From Candidatus Omnitrophota bacterium (GTDB taxonomy: Bacteria; Omnitrophota; Gorgyraeia; Gygaellales; Profunditerraquicolaceae), in assembly GCA_903882345.1 (NCBI GenBank), contig CAIRWO010000183.1, forward strand, positions 1-16,442: DNA of 16,442 nucleotides. Reading direction: 5' to 3'. Position numbers and translations under genes: made by a program. The notes under the pieces were generated by a model that did not search any database, was not told where the DNA came from, and saw only the letters and a list, made by a program, of their open reading frames with translations. The stretch's first letter is position 1. Every line of letters begins with the position of its first letter. Shown here one piece after another: positions 1 to 6,662 of the stretch.

Positions 1-1
1 C

Positions 2-1030
2 CGGCGCTCGAAAGACAACAAATGGGTATATCCGGTTGTCCTGCCTAATGGCGGCACGACCTATCTTTTTAAGACTTTACTTTCTAACGAGTGCGCGAAT
101 AATTGTAAATATTGCCCGTTAAGAGCGGGTTCGCAAGTCTTGCGCTGCGGCCTTAGCCCGGAAGAGCTAACCAGCAGTTTCTTTTCTTATTATAAGGCAC
201 GCAGGGTAAGCGGGCTTTTTTTGAGTAGTGCGGTAATGAACAATCCGGATTTTACGATGGAACGCATTAACCGTGTAGCGCTAAATTTACGCAAGCGGCA
301 GTTCAAGGGTTATATCCATTTAAAGATCATTCCCGGCGCATCCGACGCAGCCATCCGCCAGAGCCTTGCCCTGGCAAGCGCGGTATCCTTAAATATCGAA
401 ACTGCCGGGGAAAATAATTTTAAGTATCTTAGCACAACAAAAAATTACCTGCGCGATATTATCCGTCCTTTAGGACTTATCAGCCGGCTTACGGGCAAGG
501 GCGCTTATTACAGCGGCGTTAAACAAACTACCCAATTCGTGGTTGGCGCTTCCAAAGAAACAGACAAGGAAATTATCAATTACTCCTGGAAATTATATAA
601 GGAATTGGGCTTAAGCCGCGTTTATTTTAGCGCTTACCAGCGCGGTGCGGGCTCGCCTGAACTCCCCGGTGAACGCTCCAGCTATACAAATAACGATCTC
701 TTAACGCGCGAACACCGTCTCTATCAAGTGGATTGGCTGATCCGTAAATACGGCTTTAAGGCCGATGAAATCCCGGTTGAGCCGGGCGGTAACTTGTCTC
801 TGGTAATTGACCCGAAAGAAATGTGGGCAAAGCTGCATCCGGAATTCTTCCCCGTAAATATCAATAAAGACGATAAATACCGTCTGCTGCGTGTTCCCGG
901 CTTGGGCCAGGTAATCATTGAACGGATAATCCAACTTCGTAACGAGGGAATAAGGATTCGATCCCTGGAAGATCTTGGCAAACGGAATAAACTACTTATA
1001 AAAGCCAGGAAATACCTGGCCTTTAGATAA
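2..1030 (+). CDS. Radical SAM protein with helix-hairpin-helix, predicted DNA modification/repair family (5' truncated)
   Basis: The frame is open from base 2, so the gene begins outside the window; 342 residues are visible. The radical SAM cluster motif CxxxCxxC reads CANNCKYC at 92-115 and would bind the [4Fe-4S] cluster that cleaves S-adenosylmethionine. Further on are family-typical stretches: GLFLSSAV, GYIHLKIIPGA, QFVVGA, YFSAYQ, REHRLYQVDWLIRKYGF and LHPEFFPV. The C-terminus (about 877-985) is a helix-hairpin-helix with LLRVPGLGQ, a DNA-binding element. I recognise this layout as the COG4277 / 'rSAM linked to UDG-like protein' family, whose usual partner is a small DNA-metabolism protein. 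No partner lies downstream, so it would have to be upstream if present. The reaction is unknown for the family. Choosing the TTG at 140 as start would cut off the cluster motif, so it is not a real start. Confidence 0.88.
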   Translation, partial: RRSKDNKWVYPVVLPNGGTTYLFKTLLSNECANNCKYCPLRAGSQVLRCGLSPEELTSSFFSYYKARRVSGLFLSSAVMNNPDFTMERINRVALNLRKRQFKGYIHLKIIPGASDAAIRQSLALASAVSLNIETAGENNFKYLSTTKNYLRDIIRPLGLISRLTGKGAYYSGVKQTTQFVVGASKETDKEIINYSWKLYKELGLSRVYFSAYQRGAGSPELPGERSSYTNNDLLTREHRLYQVDWLIRKYGFKADEIPVEPGGNLSLVIDPKEMWAKLHPEFFPVNINKDDKYRLLRVPGLGQVIIERIIQLRNEGIRIRSLEDLGKRNKLLIKARKYLAFR

Positions 1031-1049
1031 AATATTTTTTAAAAAAACA

Positions 1050-1077
1050 TTGACATAGTTGTAAGCTCTTATATACT
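1050..1077 (+). promoter_or_regulatory. Sigma-70-type promoter for the pilin-like gene
   Basis: A perfect -35 box TTGACA (1050-1055) is followed after 16 bases by TATACT (1072-1077), one mismatch from the -10 consensus. It lies just after the stop of the preceding gene and would start transcription near 1084, leaving a leader of about 70 bases before the pilin start at 1156. Confidence 0.75.
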
Positions 1078-1095
1078 AATACCTAAGTACTTGTT

Positions 1096-1112
1096 TAAAG
1101 TTGGGAACTTTA
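1096..1112 (+). promoter_or_regulatory. Leader hairpin in the pilin 5' UTR
   Basis: TAAAGTT (1096-1102) and AACTTTA (1106-1112) form a perfect 7-bp stem with a GGG loop. A second, weaker stem follows: GTTCG (1115-1119) with CGAAC (1129-1133). TACC (1111-1114) could alternatively pair with GGTA (1142-1145) close to the start codon. No U-run follows, so it is not a terminator. I match it to no known riboswitch class. The leader lacks a strong Shine-Dalgarno at normal spacing, so structure could influence translation; that is inference. Confidence 0.4.
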
Positions 1113-1155
1113 CCGTTCGTAAAATATCCGAACCGACATAAGGTAGCTCGATAAA

Positions 1156-1572
1156 ATGAAAAAAGGTTTTACGCTCCTGGAAATAATCGTGGTTATCGTT
1201 GTCCTTGCAATTATGGCTACTTTGGCTATCACCCAATACACAAAAATGATTGAAAAATCCCGCGGTTCCGAGGCAAGGCTGATGTTAGGTGCAATAAGAA
1301 AAAATGAGATGGTGGCGAGGTTGCAAGTCGGAGCCTGTTCGTCTACCCTCGCCGATGCGGGCATAGGCATAGATTATCCTTCGGCTTGCCTTTCTACGCA
1401 TTATTTTACCTATAGTATTGCTGCTGTATCCGGTAATATGTTTACCGCCGTAGCCACCAGATGCACGATAAGCGGGAAAGTCCCGAACTATACAGCTGCC
1501 GGTGGGACAATAACCCTGCTTACTAACTTTGATAACGGCGCAGACAGCTGGACAACTACGGCCCCGTATTAA
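1156..1572 (+). CDS. Type IV pilin-like / pseudopilin protein
   Basis: The 138-residue product starts MKKGFTLLEIIVV, a textbook class III (prepilin peptidase) leader. Cleavage is expected after Gly4; Phe5 becomes the methylated N-terminus and Glu9 is the conserved mature Glu5. Residues 5-28 form the hydrophobic N-terminal helix that anchors in the inner membrane and packs in the pilus core. The rest is a small globular domain rich in Ser, Thr and Ala, with Cys61, Cys78 and Cys103, two of which could form a disulfide. It stands alone between unrelated genes with its own promoter, so it may be the major or a minor subunit served by assembly genes elsewhere. The sequence does not decide between type IV pilus and type II secretion pseudopilin. 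A partial AAGG (1140-1143) is 12 bases before the ATG. Confidence 0.85.
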   Translation: MKKGFTLLEIIVVIVVLAIMATLAITQYTKMIEKSRGSEARLMLGAIRKNEMVARLQVGACSSTLADAGIGIDYPSACLSTHYFTYSIAAVSGNMFTAVATRCTISGKVPNYTAAGGTITLLTNFDNGADSWTTTAPY

Positions 1573-1596
1573 TTACTTCCCATCCATAATTTAACC

Positions 1597-1625
1597 TTGA
1601 TTTAAATATTCCCCAGCGCTACAAT
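1597..1625 (+). promoter_or_regulatory. Promoter of the Mce/Mla-type lipid transport operon
   Basis: TTGATT (1597-1602), a 17-base spacer and TACAAT (1620-1625) fit a sigma-70 promoter. It lies directly upstream of a ribosome binding site (AAAGGCGG, about 1631-1638) and the ATG at 1644. No terminator is visible between the pilin stop and this promoter. Confidence 0.6.
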
Positions 1626-1643
1626 AATTAAAAGGCGGTAGAG

Positions 1644-2009
1644 ATGTCGCAAGAGAAATTTACCCTTGATTGCTCCACGCCAAAAACGCTGCAGATTAAA
1701 CTAAACGGAGACTGGCAGGTTTCCGCAGGGTTCCCTTCGGTAGATCTGGTCATACTTTAACTCAACAAACATCCGGATATCCGGCAAATTACTTTTGTTG
1801 TTCCGGAAACAGTCAAATGGGACAGCGGCCTTGTTTCTTTTCTTCTTGAATTGATCAGGGAGTGCGAGAGCAAAAATATCCGCGTTGTTCGCGAAGGACT
1901 GCCGCAAGGAGCCCAGAAACTGCTTGCGCTTGCCTTGACGATGAAATAAAAAAAACTTCCGCGCCATGAGCCGCCCGAGCCGTTTCTTGAAAAGGTCGGT
2001 GAAAAAGTT
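1644..2009 (+). pseudogene. STAS-domain N-terminus of MlaE-type permease, interrupted by two in-frame TAA codons
   Basis: From ATG 1644, with a good Shine-Dalgarno, the frame reads a STAS (MlaB-like) domain: IKLNGDWQVSAGFPSV, then FVVPETVKWDSGLVSFLLEL with the DS(G) typical of the STAS loop, then GLPQGAQKLLALAL. A TAA at 1758-1760 stops it after 38 residues and a second TAA at 1947-1949 lies at the STAS-permease junction. All three segments stay in one frame, which is also the frame of the permease from 2010. From family knowledge, many MlaE homologues are single proteins with an N-terminal STAS domain of about this length, so the ancestral gene was probably 1644-2771. Both stops fall at positions I judge variable. 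The cause may be recent nonsense mutation, readthrough, or base errors. TAA ends several other genes in the window, so it is a genuine stop here. Confidence 0.75.
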
Positions 2010-2771
2010 TTGCAGATTAGCGAAAGTATGCGTTCGCTATTTGGTTTTTTAGGAGAGCTTACTGTTTCTTTCGGCCGCCTGATTACGGGCAAGGCTTATG
2101 TCCGTTGGGATGATTTTGCAGTTACTATACAAAGATGCGGCCTTGACGCCTTCTTGCTTGTTTCCTTGATCAGCATGTTGGTAGGCATGATCCTTGCCTT
2201 TGTAGGAGCAATACAACTTAAGATGTTCGGGGCGCAAATTTTTATTGCCGATATTGTCGGGATCGCCATGGTGCGCGTATTGGCAGCGGTGATGACAGGC
2301 ATTATTATGTCCGGCCGCATCGGGGCGTCTTTTGCGGCAGAACTCGGCATTATGCAGACAAACGAAGAAATTGATGCGTTAAAAACTTTAGGGGTTTCTC
2401 CGGTTGAATTTTTGGTGATGCCGCGCGTTTTGGCATTGTTTATTATGCTGCCGCTTTTGACCATCTATGCGGATCTTATGGGTATAATAGGCGGCTTTAT
2501 CATCAGTATCGGCATGCTTGGCCTTAATCCAATAGAATACTGGAATCATACCCAACATGCGGTAAAGCTGATATATCTCTGGATAGGGCTCATTCACAGC
2601 CTTAGCTTTGGCCTGATTATTGCCATTAGCGGATGCCTGCGCGGAGTTAAGTGTGAAAGAAGCTCCGCAGGCGTAGGAGAGGCGACTACTTCGGCAGTGG
2701 TTACCGCGATCACCAGCATCGTGATTGCGACTGCGATCATCACATTTATTTGTCAGATTTTGGGAGTTTAG
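2010..2771 (+). CDS. MlaE-type ABC transporter permease (Mce lipid transport)
   Basis: This is the inner-membrane permease of an MCE-type lipid transporter. Hydrophobic helices alternate through the protein. The family hallmarks are present: VGMILAFVGAIQL, FGAQIFIADIVGIAMV, the GRIGASFAAELG stretch and EIDALKTLGVSPVEF, the cytoplasmic coupling region that contacts the ATPase. From here the product would be about 253 residues (TTG 2010) or 247 (ATG 2028), close to E. coli MlaE, which lacks a STAS domain. Neither start has a convincing ribosome binding site: AAAAGG at 1990-1995 is 14 bases from the TTG. Separate translation is therefore uncertain. The frame continues the disrupted STAS segment upstream. 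The downstream ATPase starts 3 bases after the stop. The intact downstream genes suggest the permease is still needed. Confidence 0.85.
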   Translation: MQISESMRSLFGFLGELTVSFGRLITGKAYVRWDDFAVTIQRCGLDAFLLVSLISMLVGMILAFVGAIQLKMFGAQIFIADIVGIAMVRVLAAVMTGIIMSGRIGASFAAELGIMQTNEEIDALKTLGVSPVEFLVMPRVLALFIMLPLLTIYADLMGIIGGFIISIGMLGLNPIEYWNHTQHAVKLIYLWIGLIHSLSFGLIIAISGCLRGVKCERSSAGVGEATTSAVVTAITSIVIATAIITFICQILGV

Positions 2772-2774
2772 CTT

Positions 2775-3545
2775 ATGGATAGCGTATTAGATCCGGTTAT
2801 TGAAGTCAGTAATCTTGATCTGGGATATGCGGATTATATTGTGATGCGTAATATCAGCTTTAGCGTGCGTAAAAACGATATCTTTGTTGTCATGGGCGCA
2901 AGCGGCTGCGGTAAAAGCACTTTACTTAAAGCCCTTATCGGCCTTAATCAGCCGCTAAAAGGAGAGGTCTTATACAACGGAAAAAACTTTTGGGATACGG
3001 ATGAGGCAGAGCAGCAGAATATTACGCGGCGTTTCGGAGTCCTTTATCAGGGGGGCGCATTGTGGAGTTCTTTGACATTAGGAGAAAATGTTGCGCTTCC
3101 TTTACAGATATATTCAAATTTATCCAGTATTCAGATACGGGAAGTAGTCGCCTTAAAGCTTTCCTTGGTAGGCCTGGCCGGGTATGAGGATTTCTATCCT
3201 TCAGAAATCAGCGGCGGAATGCGCAAAAGGGCAGGCCTTGCGCGGGCAATTGCGCTTGATCCGGATATAATCTTTTTTGATGAACCCTCGGCCGGGCTTG
3301 ATCCGGTGAACGCGCGGATGCTTGATGATTTGATTATCCAGTTAAGGGATGTGTTGGGCGCTACGATCATAGTTGTGACGCACGAACTTGCCAGTATTTT
3401 TTCTATCGCGGATAATTCAATATTTCTTGATGCGGAAAGCAAAACTATGATTGCTGCGGGTAATCCCAATGATTTATTGGCGGATTCCCGCGACCCCCGG
3501 GTTATCCGGTTTTTGACCAGAGGAGCCAAACACCCGAACCTATAG
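2775..3545 (+). CDS. MlaF-type ATP-binding protein of the Mce lipid transporter
   Basis: A 256-residue ABC ATPase that would power the neighbouring permease on the cytoplasmic side of the inner membrane. Visible motifs are Walker A GASGCGKST (residues 41-49), Q-loop Gln92 in LYQGGALWSSLT, signature ISGGM (145-149), Walker B IIFFDE (165-170), D-loop SAGLD (172-176) and switch His203 in VTHEL. The YQGGALWSSLTLGENV stretch and the SGGM signature are typical of MlaF-type rather than generic importers. GGGAG at 2762-2766 lies 8 bases before the ATG, overlapping the end of the permease gene, so translation is likely coupled. All catalytic residues are intact, which argues the transporter is functional. 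Confidence 0.92.
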   Translation: MDSVLDPVIEVSNLDLGYADYIVMRNISFSVRKNDIFVVMGASGCGKSTLLKALIGLNQPLKGEVLYNGKNFWDTDEAEQQNITRRFGVLYQGGALWSSLTLGENVALPLQIYSNLSSIQIREVVALKLSLVGLAGYEDFYPSEISGGMRKRAGLARAIALDPDIIFFDEPSAGLDPVNARMLDDLIIQLRDVLGATIIVVTHELASIFSIADNSIFLDAESKTMIAAGNPNDLLADSRDPRVIRFLTRGAKHPNL

Positions 3546-3584
3546 GATGGTTCGGTGTACGTTTGCTACGTAAGGAGTCGGACA

Positions 3585-4301
3585 ATGAAGAGAAAGGCGA
3601 ATAAAACATTGATTGGTATATTTGCAGTGGGGGCCGCGGCGTTGTTATTGATAGCAATAGTAGTCTTTGGCTCAGGGTCGTTATTTAAGTTGGCAGATAA
3701 ATACGCCGTGTTCTTTGACGGTTCGGTCAAAGGGCTTTCCGAGGGGGCACCGGTAGTTTTTAGGGGCGTAAAAATCGGTAACATCACCAGCATTATTCCG
3801 GTTTATGACCCGGAAAGAAAAGATGTGTTCATCTGTGTTATCATTGATATCGAGTTAGCCCGCGTAAATGGTCTGCCGGATGTTGTCGGCTATCCTGATT
3901 ATGCTCCGTGGATTAAACGCGGTTTACGGGCAAAACTGGAAATAGAGAATTTTATTACCGGCCAGCTTATGCTGGCGTTTGATTTTTATCCGGATAAGCC
4001 GGTAAAGCTTTACGGTATTAAAAATAAATATCCTGAACTGCCTGCGCTTCCCGTGTCCCCGGATATTTTCGCGGTGATGAATGAAATTCCGATCAAAGAA
4101 ATTTCGAATAATCTTAAAGATACGGTCATCGGGCTCAACAAATTGGTAAATTCAGGCGATTTACAGGAAAGTTTCTATGATCTGAAGAAGACGCTCCAGG
4201 AGGTAACCCAGGCATCGCGCTCTTTACACCTGCTGCTTGAATACCTTGAGCAGCATCCGGAGGCATTATTAAAAGGTAAGCCGGTTAGCAAAGGAGAATA
4301 G
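3585..4301 (+). CDS. MlaD/MCE-domain periplasmic protein
   Basis: A 238-residue protein with one N-terminal transmembrane helix (about residues 9-31) and an MCE domain from about 38 to 115, recognisable by YAVFFDGSVKGLSEGAPVVFRG and VKIGNIT. MCE proteins form hexameric rings in the periplasm that carry lipids between the membranes and dock on the permease. The region after the MCE domain is mostly polar and helical, ending in a short coiled-coil-like segment (about 170-230). The start at 3585 is chosen because AAGGAG (3572-3577) sits 7 bases upstream and the product then begins with a positively charged tail before the helix. A GTG at 3555 would only add an unlikely, uncoordinated 10 residues. 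It has a single MCE domain, as in MlaD, rather than the several of PqiB or LetB. Confidence 0.9.
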   Translation: MKRKANKTLIGIFAVGAAALLLIAIVVFGSGSLFKLADKYAVFFDGSVKGLSEGAPVVFRGVKIGNITSIIPVYDPERKDVFICVIIDIELARVNGLPDVVGYPDYAPWIKRGLRAKLEIENFITGQLMLAFDFYPDKPVKLYGIKNKYPELPALPVSPDIFAVMNEIPIKEISNNLKDTVIGLNKLVNSGDLQESFYDLKKTLQEVTQASRSLHLLLEYLEQHPEALLKGKPVSKGE

Positions 4302-4302
4302 G

Positions 4303-4944
4303 ATGAAACAGCACGGCGTGCTATATTCCAGATATCCGATGATTATAGTTTGTCTGTTTTTTATTTTAATTTTAAACGGATGCATAACTGCGCCGGACAG
4401 CCCCGTTCCGCGCTTTTACAGGCTGCAGGCTGTAGATGATATTCAGGCAGGCGGGAAGTTTAACCTTGCTTCTAATATGATTATCGGCGTTGGCCCGGTA
4501 GGGATCCCGGAATATCAAAACCGGCCGCAGATCGTCACCCAGAACGAAAACAAGATGCTGACCATCGCCCAGTTCGACCGCTGGGGGGAGCCTCTTGACC
4601 TTGCGCTGGCGCGCCTGGTCAGCGATAACCTTACAGCCCTGCTTGAAGGCGCAACTATTAAGACTTATCCTTGGAATTTAGCTATTCCGGTAAAGTATCA
4701 ACTGATCATGGATGTTGTTAAATTAGAAAGCCAGCTTGATAAGGATTTATTTTTTGCAGCGCAGTGGTCGATCCTCGATGCGCAAGCCAATAAAATGATC
4801 ATGATGAAGAAATCGGAGTTCCGGCTAGCGATCAATCCGCATAATTACTCAGGTCTTGTAAAAACGCTGAGTCAAGCGGCGGCAGCGTTAAGCAGGGAGA
4901 TCGCTAAGGCGCTTGAATCGTTGGAAGCCCAGCAGAAAAATTAG
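4303..4944 (+). CDS. PqiC-like ABC transporter auxiliary lipoprotein
   Basis: A 213-residue lipoprotein: a hydrophobic signal (about residues 12-26) ends in the lipobox LNGC, with Cys27 as the lipidated residue. Residue +2 is Ile, not Asp, so by the E. coli Lol rule it would go to the outer membrane. The mature part begins with a Pro-rich stretch and PRFYRLQ, followed by IGVGPVGIPEYQNRPQIVTQ and FDRWGEPLDLALARLVSDNL, the pattern I know from the ABC-type transport auxiliary (DUF330/PqiC) family. In other systems PqiC works with MCE transporters, probably linking the MCE assembly to the outer membrane. AAGGAG (4291-4296) is 6 bases before the ATG and the preceding stop is 1 base upstream, so it is co-translated. 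It is the last gene before the terminator. Confidence 0.85.
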   Translation: MKQHGVLYSRYPMIIVCLFFILILNGCITAPDSPVPRFYRLQAVDDIQAGGKFNLASNMIIGVGPVGIPEYQNRPQIVTQNENKMLTIAQFDRWGEPLDLALARLVSDNLTALLEGATIKTYPWNLAIPVKYQLIMDVVKLESQLDKDLFFAAQWSILDAQANKMIMMKKSEFRLAINPHNYSGLVKTLSQAAAALSREIAKALESLEAQQKN

Positions 4945-4970
4945 CTCCGGGGTTACCGGCAGGTTGGTTA

Positions 4971-5007
4971 AAGGCTATGGTTGTGAGAGACGACCATAGC
5001 CTTTTTT
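4971..5007 (+). terminator. Rho-independent terminator of the Mce/Mla operon
   Basis: AAGGCTATGGT (4971-4981) pairs perfectly over 11 bp with ACCATAGCCTT (4993-5003) across an 11-base loop, and the stem runs into a T-tract (5002-5007). It separates the lipid-transport operon from the regulator/efflux unit. Confidence 0.93.
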
Positions 5008-5033
5008 ATAAACTCCTTTTGGATAATTAAATA

Positions 5034-5062
5034 TTGACAAGGAGATAAATACAATATATCAT
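5034..5062 (+). promoter_or_regulatory. Promoter of the AbrB/efflux/sulfotransferase unit
   Basis: A perfect TTGACA (5034-5039), a 17-base spacer and TATCAT (5057-5062). It follows the terminator directly and precedes the AbrB-type gene by about 40 bases. It is the only obvious promoter before 12908, so it may drive all genes up to that point. Confidence 0.7.
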
Positions 5063-5068
5063 ACTAAT

Positions 5069-5083
5069 TATATGTTTCATATA
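5069..5083 (+). promoter_or_regulatory. Inverted repeat at the expected transcription start; candidate operator
   Basis: TATATG (5069-5074) and CATATA (5078-5083) form a perfect inverted repeat around TTT, beginning about 7 bases after the -10 box. Its place over the likely transcription start and directly in front of an AbrB-type DNA-binding gene suggests autoregulation. This is inference; AT-rich symmetry can also arise by chance. Confidence 0.4.
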
Positions 5084-5101
5084 GATAAGAGGAGGTATGA
5101 T

Positions 5102-5341
5102 ATGAATTCTATCTTTAAAGGTAAGGCTTATGGCACGGCAACTGTTGGTGAAAGGGGCCAATTTGTTATTCCTTCAGGGTTACGAAAGGCGTTGAGCCTT
5201 AAGCCGGGAGATCAGATTATGGTTTTTGCTAAACTTGATAAAAGAGTAATCAGTCTTATGCCGGAAAAAGATTTTAGCCACTTTTTAGAACGTGCCTCAA
5301 AGCTTATTTCAAAATTAGAAAACAAGATTCCCCGTAAATAA
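5102..5341 (+). CDS. AbrB/MazE/SpoVT-type transcriptional regulator
   Basis: A 79-residue protein with the swapped-hairpin AbrB fold: GTATVGERGQFVIPSGLRKALSLKPGDQI (residues 11-39, quoted in two parts: GERGQFVIPSGLRKAL and SLKPGDQI) is the standard DNA-binding core. The C-terminal half (about 56-77) looks like a short amphipathic helix, probably for dimerisation. The start at 5102 has an ideal AGGAGG (5089-5094) 7 bases upstream. The upstream ATG at 5072 would overlap the inverted repeat and the Shine-Dalgarno, so it is rejected. The TolC-family gene starts 4 bases after its stop, so the protein most likely controls the efflux unit. AbrB-fold proteins can also be antitoxins (MazE-like), but no toxin gene lies beside it, which favours a regulator. 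Confidence 0.88.
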   Translation: MNSIFKGKAYGTATVGERGQFVIPSGLRKALSLKPGDQIMVFAKLDKRVISLMPEKDFSHFLERASKLISKLENKIPRK

Positions 5342-5345
5342 TATT

Positions 5346-6662
5346 ATGCATAAATATTTTAATATTTCCCTGGCGTTTTTGTTATTTTTATCTCTTTCCT
5401 TTAATAAAGCAGGAGCCGAAGAAATTCTCTCTTGGCAGGATTGCATCAAGGAGGCAGCCAAGAACCATCCGGATCTGATCGCGGCAGTAGAGCAGGTAAA
5501 ACAATCGGAAGCCGCTAAGAAGATCACCGCCAGCACGCTTTACCCTCAAATCACTGCTGATTTAAGCGCATCAACAAGCAAGACCGGTTCCGGCGGTTCA
5601 AGTGACTCCGGTTCCGGCGGGAAGGGTGGGCAGGCCAGCGGTAGCTCTACTACTGATTCGTACGACTACGGGTTGACCGCGACACAACTGGTATTCGACG
5701 GAACTAAGACAATCCAAAATGTAAAAGCTGCTTCGGAAAACATCAAGGCATCAAAGGAGAATTTCAGGTTTACTTCCACTACCGTCAGGTTTAGGCTGCG
5801 TTCAGCCTTTGTCAGTTTACTGGAAACGCAGGAATCGCTGAAGATTACGCAGGAGATTTACGATATCAGAAGGAGCAACCTTGAATTGATCACTTTGCGC
5901 TATGAATCAGGATTGGAGCACAAGGGCGCCTTGTTAACTGCCGAAGCAGATCTGGCCAACGCAAAATATGGGATTGACCAGGCCAAAAGGGCCCTGGAAG
6001 TCGCCCAAAGAGACCTGATAAAAGAAATGGGCCGGCAGCAATTAGTCCCCGTAGCAGCAAAAGGTGATTTTGAGGTAAGCGACAGGGTGAAAGAAAAGCC
6101 CGATTTCCTGGCCTTAGTGAAAAATAACCCTTCTTTGCAGCAGCTTATCGCCCAAAAAAATGCGGCACAATTCAGCCTGAATTCTGCCTATGCCAATTTT
6201 TCTCCCACGCTTTCCGGCTCGGCAGGCACCGGCAAAGCCGGAAACCACTGGGAGCCGAAAAGTGACCAATGGAACCTGGGACTTGCTTTATCCATGCCGA
6301 TATTTGAAGGGGGTTTAAGGTTCGCGCAGGTAGATCAGGCCAGGGCTTTATTGAACCAATTGCGGGAAAATGAGAGAAGCACGAAAGACAGCCTTGTTTT
6401 GACATTGGAAGAGACCTGGGCAGCGCTGCAGGATACAATAGAGAATGTAGAGGTGCAGAGAAAATCCCTGATCGCCTCGGAAGAACGTTCAAAGATCGCC
6501 CAAGCGCAATATTCCATCGGGCTTATTGCATTCGATAACTGGACGATTATCGAAGATAACCTTGTAAGCGCCAAAAGAAGCCTTTTGAACGCGCAAACCA
6601 ATGCTTTACTCGCGGAGGCAAGCTGGGTCCAGGCGAAAGGAGAAACGTTAGAATATGAGTAA
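5346..6662 (+). CDS. TolC-family outer-membrane efflux channel
   Basis: A 438-residue outer-membrane factor. A signal peptide ends at about Ala24 (AGA before EEILSW). SWQDCIKEAAKNHPDL at about residues 29-44 is the usual first TolC helix, and the two repeated halves follow: LYPQI ... LVFDGTKTIQNV in the first and SPTLSG ... LSMPIFEGGLR in the second, each followed by long helices rich in Ala, Gln, Lys and Glu that form the periplasmic tunnel. An unusual Gly/Ser-rich stretch (about 77-105) sits where the first extracellular loop should be. The channel would let substrate out through the outer membrane. No clear Shine-Dalgarno precedes the ATG, so translation may be coupled to the AbrB-type gene 4 bases upstream. 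Its last 8 bases overlap the next gene. Confidence 0.92.
   Translation: MHKYFNISLAFLLFLSLSFNKAGAEEILSWQDCIKEAAKNHPDLIAAVEQVKQSEAAKKITASTLYPQITADLSASTSKTGSGGSSDSGSGGKGGQASGSSTTDSYDYGLTATQLVFDGTKTIQNVKAASENIKASKENFRFTSTTVRFRLRSAFVSLLETQESLKITQEIYDIRRSNLELITLRYESGLEHKGALLTAEADLANAKYGIDQAKRALEVAQRDLIKEMGRQQLVPVAAKGDFEVSDRVKEKPDFLALVKNNPSLQQLIAQKNAAQFSLNSAYANFSPTLSGSAGTGKAGNHWEPKSDQWNLGLALSMPIFEGGLRFAQVDQARALLNQLRENERSTKDSLVLTLEETWAALQDTIENVEVQRKSLIASEERSKIAQAQYSIGLIAFDNWTIIEDNLVSAKRSLLNAQTNALLAEASWVQAKGETLEYE

Noticed and set aside
1050..1155. c-di-GMP (GEMM-type) riboswitch before the pilin gene
   Set aside because: GGTAGC near the end recalls the motif, but the other conserved elements are missing and the stems do not match.
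1944..1957. Polymerase slippage on the A-run around the second TAA as a frameshift mechanism
   Set aside because: The reading frame is the same on both sides, so slippage would break rather than restore it.
1644..2771. Reassignment of TAA as a sense codon in this organism
   Set aside because: TAA ends several other genes at homologous-looking C-termini (for example at 1030, 1572, 5341, 7629 and 12908), with new genes beginning right after, so a genome-wide change of code is not supported.
3555..3584. GTG start of the MCE protein at 3555
   Set aside because: AAGGAG is correctly spaced for the ATG at 3585, and the added residues would not belong to the membrane anchor.
5072..5101. Longer AbrB-type product starting at the ATG at 5072
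   Set aside because: It would overlap the inverted repeat and the ideal AGGAGG, and add residues not seen in the family.
5102..5341. MazE-like antitoxin of a toxin-antitoxin pair
   Set aside because: No small toxin gene is adjacent; the next gene is an outer-membrane channel 4 bases downstream.
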